NCBI RefSeq assembly: GCF_921293095.1
Contig: NC_060258.1
Coordinates: 3,224,001 to 3,288,000 of the forward strand
Reading direction: 5' to 3'
Length of the DNA: 64,000 nucleotides
Source: Ischnura elegans
Taxonomy: Eukaryota; Arthropoda; Insecta; Odonata; Coenagrionidae
The position numbers and the translations under genes are program-made. The stretch's first letter is position 1. Each line of letters begins with the position of its first letter. Below are positions 57,724 to 64,000 of the stretch, piece by piece. Below the pieces are notes generated by a model. The model saw only the letters and a program-made list of their open reading frames with translations. It ran no database searches and was not told the DNA's origin.

Positions 57724-57882
57724 CACCTTGGTTCCAGCAACACTGTTTCTGCATTCATCCCCTTCATCCGAATCACTCTCCAGCCTCAGACAGAAGCTCT
57801 CCTCCTCATTGTATTCCTCAGACTGCGAATCCTCGGGAAGATCACCTTCGGATACATACGTATCCGCACCACCTTTGAGGGC
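57724..57882 (-). CDS. Zinc-finger gene 2, acidic linker exon (159 nt)
   Basis: Acceptor TTGACAG and donor GTGAGT bound 53 codons in phase 0. The peptide is strongly acidic (SEEYNEEESF, ESDSDEGDE). A second donor (GTGGTG) three bases earlier would drop one codon. No counterpart was found in gene 1, so the cassette was either gained in gene 2 or lost from gene 1. Confidence 0.6.
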
Positions 57883-58639
57883 CTGTCAATGCACAAGGTA
57901 TTCAGTATTTATTTAAGTTCAACGAGTTCAAAAACCACACCAAAGGTTTATGGGATCGCCTCATGGGTGAACCAGAGTTGGAACCCCTTATTGGCCCATT
58001 GTTGGATTAGCATTTAAAGAAAAATCAAACAAAACAATAAGAATGGCATTGCAACATTTTATGAACTTTTGATTTATTACAGTCTCCCAGACTGTACGTC
58101 ACTGCTAGTGTAACAAGAATTGCACGTCACTGGTTAGGGGTTAAAAAATAAATGTTTTCCTGCTTCTTTTACCATGGGAGCGGTCTTTGATACATGTTAT
58201 GCCTTCCTTGTAATATTATCTTGATTTGTTAAGTATGCAATTGATGTCATTTTATTCAAGCGATACCATAAACAAATTAAAGTTTCTTTGGCGAGAAAAA
58301 AAAATAATGTAATTGAAACTAGGCATCCATGTGAAAAATTGGGTTATAATCTGATGCTGCTGCATTTCAGAAAAATATTTCCACACATGAAACTATTTTT
58401 TTCAGTGTAATTCATGGAGACAGAGATGAACATCAGGCAGGCAGAACCACAAAAAATCGAAAATTCATAAAATGTTGCAACGCCATTTTTTTTGCTGTGT
58501 TTGATTGTACTTTAAATGCTAAACTATTTTAAAACTTGCATTGAAATTTTTACATTCCCAATACAAACCAATTTGTAAGTAAAATTTTGCACAATGATAA
58601 GTAGAAAAAATTATGAAAAAAGAGCACTATATGCGAATG

Positions 58640-58880
58640 TCAAACCTAGGACCTCCAGGTAGTAGCCAAACACCAATAACACTCGGATACCACTCCTTCC
58701 TCTATGGGAATAAAATAGACCTATGAATGTTTAACTGCACTTCTTTTTAAAACCATTGGTTATGTAATTCCGTATGGAGGTGATTTGTGGACAGCTCCAG
58801 ATGGACTACAACACTAAAAAGTTTGATTGAAGTCTGAGACGTGGTTTTCTTAATGAGCTATCATTTATCAGTACTAGGAT
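58640..58880 (-). repeat. tRNA-derived SINE-like repeat, another copy
   Basis: The minus strand has GGAGTGGTATCCGAGTG and, at tRNA spacing, GGAGGTCCTAGGTTTGAC. The sequence toward 58800 (GGACAGCTCC) matches the gene 1 intron repeat at 4260-4300. Confidence 0.5.
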
Positions 58881-58910
58881 GTCATATTGTAAAATATACA
58901 TCCTCATACA

Positions 58911-59165
58911 ATGTGATACGATTTAACATACTAACATATGAGGCAAGTAAACTACAACACTTACGTACAACATAAAAAGGAATAAACAGCTGCTTTTAAG
59001 ATAAGAATACTTGTTTCAGTTCTTTGTAACTTTCAATTGAATGGGTTACACTGCCTGTAAATACTCGTGCATCAAAGTAGCAAAGAGAACAGGAATACTG
59101 AAGAAGGGTTAGTGTACCTTCAATAAACAGCACCGCTGGGAATCCACATTCCTTCATTGGAGGAA
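58911..59165 (-). repeat. Tandem duplicate of the 59.45-59.8 kb segment with relic exon
   Basis: Sequence at 58940-59050 aligns in direct orientation with 59450-59560 (GGCAAG-AAACTAC, AACATAA-AAGGA, AATGGGTTAC). On the minus strand near 59120-59160 the text NKKELYSSNEG resembles AKKELSPEEN of the exon at 59669-59794, but it leads into a stop. It looks like a dead copy of that exon. Confidence 0.55.
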
Positions 59166-59668
59166 TACAGCTCTTTCTTATTCACCGGAAGAAAAAAAGT
59201 TAAGGTTGGTCACTTGTAAAGCTAGAGCTTTAACGCTAAGCATGAGCCAGTAACTTACAAGCAACTATGTGAGACTTTTGACACCTAAATAATGGGTAGC
59301 TTCTGAAAATCACAGGTATAATGTGCCATCACATGAATAACAGCACACACATGAAATACTTTGGACCACCAAGGTGCACCACCTCCCTACTGGAGGGCTA
59401 ATAAGGCTAAGTTTATCTATCCCAAGATTTTATATAGTTATGTATAAGGCAAGAAAACTACTACCAAATGAACAACATAAGAAGGAAAAAAAAACTGCTA
59501 ACATTAAGAAAAGATAACTTGTTTGAATTATTAATTACTTTGAATCAAATGGGTTACCTTTGAATCTGTGTTAAAGGCAGAATGTCCTATGATTTACAAT
59601 GACAAAAGTTTAGATTTTTACCTCCTTCAACTAATAATTACATTCCCTTACAAGGATTTTGTACATAC

Positions 59669-59794
59669 CTGGGCATTCTCCTCCGGAGATAGTTCCTTCT
59701 TTGCCCCAATTGGCATCGCGCCCAGGTCTACCACAATATCTCCCCTACTCTGAGGTTCCACCTTTTCACCTTGGAAAGCAGTTAAGGTATTGGG
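59669..59794 (-). CDS. Zinc-finger gene 2, acidic linker exon (126 nt)
   Basis: TTACAG acceptor, GTATGT donor, 42 codons, phase 0 to 0. It is the counterpart of 1857-1988 in gene 1; both contain GE-V near the start, VDL in the middle and AKKELSP near the end. The peptide is acidic and without known domains. Confidence 0.65.
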
Positions 59795-60999
59795 CTGTAA
59801 CATAATCCCCAATCATCATCATTAGCGAATGAGGTACAGAAACATAGATGTGCTTTTCAGAATTAGTCACACGAATAAAATAAAAGTTAGTTTCAAATGG
59901 ATATATTCTTCATACTATCCGGGGAGGTAATTAATGTCAGGAATTGATTATGTTCATACTTGTCATTAAATTTACCACTTAACTATACTCCCAATGCTTC
60001 TTATTTTCATTGCAAAATTCCTGAAAAATCCACGTCATTATTCTCTGGGCAACAGTTCCTGGAGATGTAATTCTCCAGATATCATCTTAAATTATAACAG
60101 AAACTTATATTATGGGAACACTTTGCATGAGAATCCAGACGCCTTAGGAAATAGCATTCATTCATGGAAAATAAAAAGGGGCAACAACAGAAAATAATTT
60201 CAGTTTATTTTGGTTTATAATTTGGTTTAGAGACATCAAATTTTGACAAAAAAAACTTACTCAGATGAGATACAACTGAAGGCCATTCTGAGTTAACAAA
60301 AAAGAGAAATCTTTAGATTAATTTCTAATAGGACAAAAGATGCAAAACTTCAATTGGTAAATATGAAGATTTTTTTCTCTACATGTAAAATTGATAACTG
60401 GTGTTTTCTTGAGGTATTTTTACATCAAGTGACTTAATTAAGTTTTTATAATGCATATTTCCACACAACAACATTAGTTTGCCTGAAAAAACCTGAATCC
60501 TTTACAACTAATTTGCACAAAAGATTTAGAATGCGCTTTCAAGCATATCAAATTGTTTCAGGAGTAAATGCACTTAATTAATGAAAAATTATAGACTACA
60601 AATGATAATTTCTTCAATTTAATATAAAACTCCACCACTGATGAAGGTTACAATACCCTTTGTCTTTTTTAAGGACATCTCTATTCTTACAAACAGACTG
60701 ATATTTTATGCTTTAGGAAGGTTAGTTACCAGTGATGATGAAGCAAGAAATAAATAGTATAATAGCACAGGCACCGAGAACACTAGAAAGAAGAAGACTC
60801 CTACAATTGAGAGTATTAACACCAAAATAGGGAAACAGTATATCTGATACTACATTTCGAGCATAGTAAAAAATGGTAGCCATGTTTCAAAATGGACAGC
60901 TGCAGAAAAGTCAAGATTGGAAGCTTTCAAAATGTGTCGCTCCAGAAGATTACCAAAGATAAAAAAATGAAAACAAAAGAAGGAAGTAAAAAGAAGAGT

Positions 61000-61235
61000 G
61001 GGAGGAAAGGGAAGTCTTCTAAAACCCTTATCTTAATTGGCCACCTCATTAGATGTGATGGCCTTATAAATACAATAGTCGGACAAAAAGGAGAGGTGGA
61101 CAGAGAGTAGGGAAAAGAATAGCTCCGTATGTTTCTAATGGGCCAGGTTATTAAGGATATAAAAAAGGCCATATACATGAAAAGATAAGCAGACATTAGA
61201 TATTAATTGGGGGTTGCATGAAACCAATTTTAGTT
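61000..61235 (+). pseudogene. LINE C-terminal fragment
   Basis: The plus frame reads LILIGHLIRCDGLINTIVG, then, past stops, GQVIKDIKKA and MKR-AD, ending near NQF. The pattern GH-hydrophobic-R-x-D and the later Y/MK-x-x-A-D block are typical of the region after reverse transcriptase in CR1/L2-like LINEs. Several stops show decay. It lies in a gene 2 intron in antisense. Confidence 0.5.
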
Positions 61236-61289
61236 CTGTTAAATTATGATGGTGATACAGTACAAAATAAAGTTCATTTATAGTATTAC

Positions 61290-61424
61290 CTGATCAGAAG
61301 AGTCTTGATGCATCAGTTTATTTGAGACACCATCAGAGCAATCATTGAGTACATGAAGTCCTTCTTCATCATCGCTAATCTGATCTTCTTTAACAGAAGT
61401 GCACTTGTACGTTACCCGATCACT
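61290..61424 (-). CDS. Zinc-finger gene 2, acidic linker exon (135 nt)
   Basis: Between CCAATAG and GTAATA lie 45 codons, phase 0 to 0, encoding VKEDQISDDEEG and HQDSSDQ. The sequence is acidic with scattered Cys, like the neighbouring cassettes. No gene 1 counterpart is seen. The donor is weaker than the others. Confidence 0.6.
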
Positions 61425-61894
61425 CTATTGGAAAGAGGGACAACGATGGATATCCATTTTAATCAATTGGTACAAGAAGAAATAGTTTTCATGAACAAAG
61501 CTTGAATTACAAAGTGTACGTAGAAAATAAATTATTCCTGATGAACGATTCTGGTTTCTTTGTAGAAAATAGATTAACTTGATAAACCAAAATGATTCAG
61601 CCAGTAAAATCCTTATTATTCTCAAATAATCTAATAATAGCCATAGTTTGATAAGAAACAACTTTATTGGGAAAATCTTGGGAATAAAGAACTTTTTAAG
61701 TTGTGAACTTCCCCGATCATTAAAATTAATTTCGAAAGGGGTACAAGGCCATGAGCACTCACTTCTAAAAAATAGATAAAAATTTAAGAATAAGCAAAAT
61801 TTTAATATTTCATTAATAGTGGAAGGATTTCAAGACTAGAACAACAGTAGCAGAAAATTCAGTCAGAGAAAAGAAAAATCAATTCCAGTCACTA

Positions 61895-62445
61895 AAAATT
61901 GATATCTTTTGGCAATCCACTAGCATCGCAAACGTCAAACACCCCATTCAAAAATGGCACAGAAGGTTGAATCCCTAGCCTACACTATAAATTCCTGTTC
62001 GATTTCATCACAAAATCCAAATCTGCAACAAAATGATTCCTATGAACATCAATCTCTCATAAGGAATGAGATTTATGTAGTAGAATCTGGCTAGCAGCTA
62101 CATCATGATGTCATGGTCATTCTGTCAGAGTACCAAATTAAAGAGAACTCAGTAATACTCTCATTTCTTTATCCCCTTCTGTTTGGTGGCAAACGGAAGT
62201 GAAACCCGTGTTTGTATGATCACAAAAAATATAACTGCTCAGTGCGGTGATGACGGCGAGCTCAATTGCTCAGTGAGTGAAGTTGGACAGTCAGTTTGGC
62301 AAAATACACCAAATGTGTCCATAGCATTTAATCATTCATTTTTAACAACTTATTCATCAAGGCTCTTTTGTATTTCTAAATGACTGATCAGGTGATGGAA
62401 AATGCTGTAGGTTTCTACTCAGAGGTGTTGCCAATATTCCACAAC
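61895..62445. repeat. Intron module, copy 2
   Basis: Direct repeat of 56612-57160. The copy ends about 55 bp from the donor of the exon at 62501-62617, so the duplicated unit may have included an exon. Confidence 0.75.
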
Positions 62446-62500
62446 AGAAAGACATTGTGCCCTAGAAAAAAGGAACTATACAAGGCGAGAGTTAACTCAC

Positions 62501-62617
62501 CAATTCATCAGTCATCAATGGGTCCGAGTCGTAATTTGAAATTCCAGCTGAATCTGTGTAGAGCACAGGATTATTCTCCTCACTGAGGTGATCTTGGTTC
62601 TCCTCTTTCACATGACA
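62501..62617 (-). CDS. Zinc-finger gene 2, acidic linker exon (117 nt)
   Basis: CTAG acceptor and GTGAGT donor bound 39 codons in phase 0, encoding CHVKEENQDHLSEENNP and ending DPLMTDEL. The CHVKEE start resembles the CTSVKED of the 61290-61424 exon, so the two cassettes may be related by duplication. Confidence 0.6.
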
Positions 62618-63624
62618 CTAGAAGAGAAAAATGGGTGTCACTCGAAGGCAAAACAATAAAAACCTCATTTCCGCACAAAAAAGCTAAACAAAATAAGATC
62701 ATTTGATAATAAAATCTTCTCTTTCACTTGCACACTCGCAGCCACCCAATCTGGCCAAAATCATTATAATTATTTTCAAAATGATTTGACATTAAACTCT
62801 ATAAGAGCACTGATTTAAAAAAAAACTTGAAATCTTCTAGAAAAAATTTCTTATAAATCTAACAATAATAATATTAACTTAAAATAAAAAATTGTGGAAA
62901 ATGTTTCAAAACTTTGAGTACCTAACAGCAGCAGAAAATTGAGTAAAAAATAATCAGGAACAGTTCACATCAACAACAATTGATATTTTTTGGCAGTGCA
63001 AAATACTCATAAATTCTTGCGACTCACAGATCAAACTTCAGCATATAAATGCTCAACTAGGGAGGGGAGAGCTACGCCACCAACATCACATAGTTAGAAT
63101 GAGAGTATTGGCCACTTACAGTAAGGGCACAACAGTGGGAACGATACGTCGAGGTTCCACCGTACATTGAATTGCCTTCATCCTTTCTTCACCTAGGCTT
63201 ATAAAAAGGATTCACAATAGTTAATGCTGGTTCCTCAGTTGAAATAATGGAGGATGATGGCTTGAACAAATAGAGGGCAATCATGAGACACAGCCTTGTT
63301 ATAGCCACCACTAATGGCTTGAACAGAGATTCGACAAGTGTATCCAAAATTATACTCCACGGGATAAGAGACATTTCTGTCAACAGATTATCAATGCTGT
63401 ACAACTGCTATTGACTGGCGTGAAAATATTTGTGTGGTTCCACTTCCTGCCTCATGTGTCACTACTATAAAGAACAGCATCTGAAGGTTGCATTATGCCA
63501 GTGACTTCCCACAAAAACACTTAAATTTATAACAGACACACCCCCATTCCTCATACAACCGAGAAATTTGTAAAACTGGAGGTGATTAGACTCAGTTTTC
63601 ACAGTGAATGAGAATATAACTTAC

Positions 63625-63792
63625 CAAATTATCGTCCCTGGGCAATAAGCAGTCTGGCACAGGAAAGTATACTTCAGTCATTTTGTCTGAGCATGCGAAC
63701 TCTGAAGTGTTTTCAATGACATCTTGAATGAAGTCCTTAGTCTCCACACAAGGCTCCGACTCCTCATCATCTGCCCCTCCTCCTTCAAAACT
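63625..63792 (-). CDS. Zinc-finger gene 2, acidic exon (168 nt), first in window
   Basis: A strong acceptor (TTTTTCTGCAG) and GTAAGT donor bound 56 codons in phase 0, encoding FEGGGADDEESEPCVETKD and ending CLLPRDDNL. It is probably part of the linker after an N-terminal domain, often ZAD or THAP in insect finger proteins. That domain would lie beyond the right edge of the window and was not seen. Confidence 0.65.
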
Positions 63793-64000
63793 CTGCAGAA
63801 AAAGTAACATGGATAAACCTTTATCTCTTTAAAAACACATACATGGGATACTCAAATCATTTAGAAGAAGAATGTTAAACATATTGCCTCTGTTATCATA
63901 TCAATATAGTCTGGTCTCTGCATGCCTGTTAATCAAATACTGAAAAGCTACAGCGCAAACTGAAAAAAAATGACAGGAACATTTTGATATTCCAAGTTAA
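63793..64000 (-). other. Gene 2 intron continuing past the window
   Basis: No exon is seen. The start of gene 2, its promoter and any N-terminal domain are outside the window. Confidence 0.5.

Noticed and set aside
63118..63180. Possible extra gene 2 exon between the 63625 and 62501 exons
   Set aside because: A donor-like GTAAGTG at 63116-63122 and several AG acceptors exist, but the phase-0 frame from the best acceptor meets a stop and there is no paralog support.

Overview
The window is animal nuclear DNA, most likely from an arthropod and probably an insect. It has AT-rich intergenic sequence, small exons with GT-AG introns, arrays of C2H2 zinc fingers, a piggyBac transposon, Penelope-like and LINE relics, many hAT-type MITEs and a large satellite block. 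The species cannot be fixed from sequence alone; an odonate-like insect is a guess.

The backbone is two paralogous C2H2 zinc-finger genes facing each other tail to tail. Gene 1 is on the plus strand, with exons at 1857-1988, 3164-3253, 3835-3907 and 8376-10144. Gene 2 is on the minus strand, with exons at 63625-63792, 62501-62617, 61290-61424, 59669-59794, 57724-57882, 56044-56133, 51959-52031 and 44866-46619. The last four gene 1 exons match gene 2 exons in length, phase and protein, and parts of the introns still align. Each gene ends in one long exon with an isolated finger followed by 12 tandem fingers. Both arrays are cut short by different mutations, and decayed fingers lie beyond each stop. 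Gene 2 carries extra acidic cassette exons, set among repeated copies of an intron module.

From left to right: a probable THAP-domain first exon with an in-frame stop (853-974); gene 1, whose last intron holds a decayed DNA transposon (4774-6917); a foldback-type element (12180-15065) with tandem arrays in its arms and exon-like sequence in its core; a two- or three-exon gene candidate (about 13443-20196); a decayed piggyBac-like element (20467-24053) with elaborate subterminal arrays, a nested hAT MITE and a small plus-strand ORF pair; a MITE-rich stretch; about 8.4 kb of a satellite with a 132-bp unit (28715-37115) containing inverted blocks; more MITEs, including a non-autonomous piggyBac-like element (40597-42206); then gene 2.

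The clearest single event is an intact piggyBac element (48542-51948) in gene 2. It sits at a TTAA in the intron just after the 73-nt exon. The paralogous gene 1 intron preserves the empty site, with TTCA in place of TTAA.

No operons, CRISPR arrays, canonical tRNA or rRNA genes were seen. Splice calls rest on consensus sites, phase and paralog conservation, not on transcripts.
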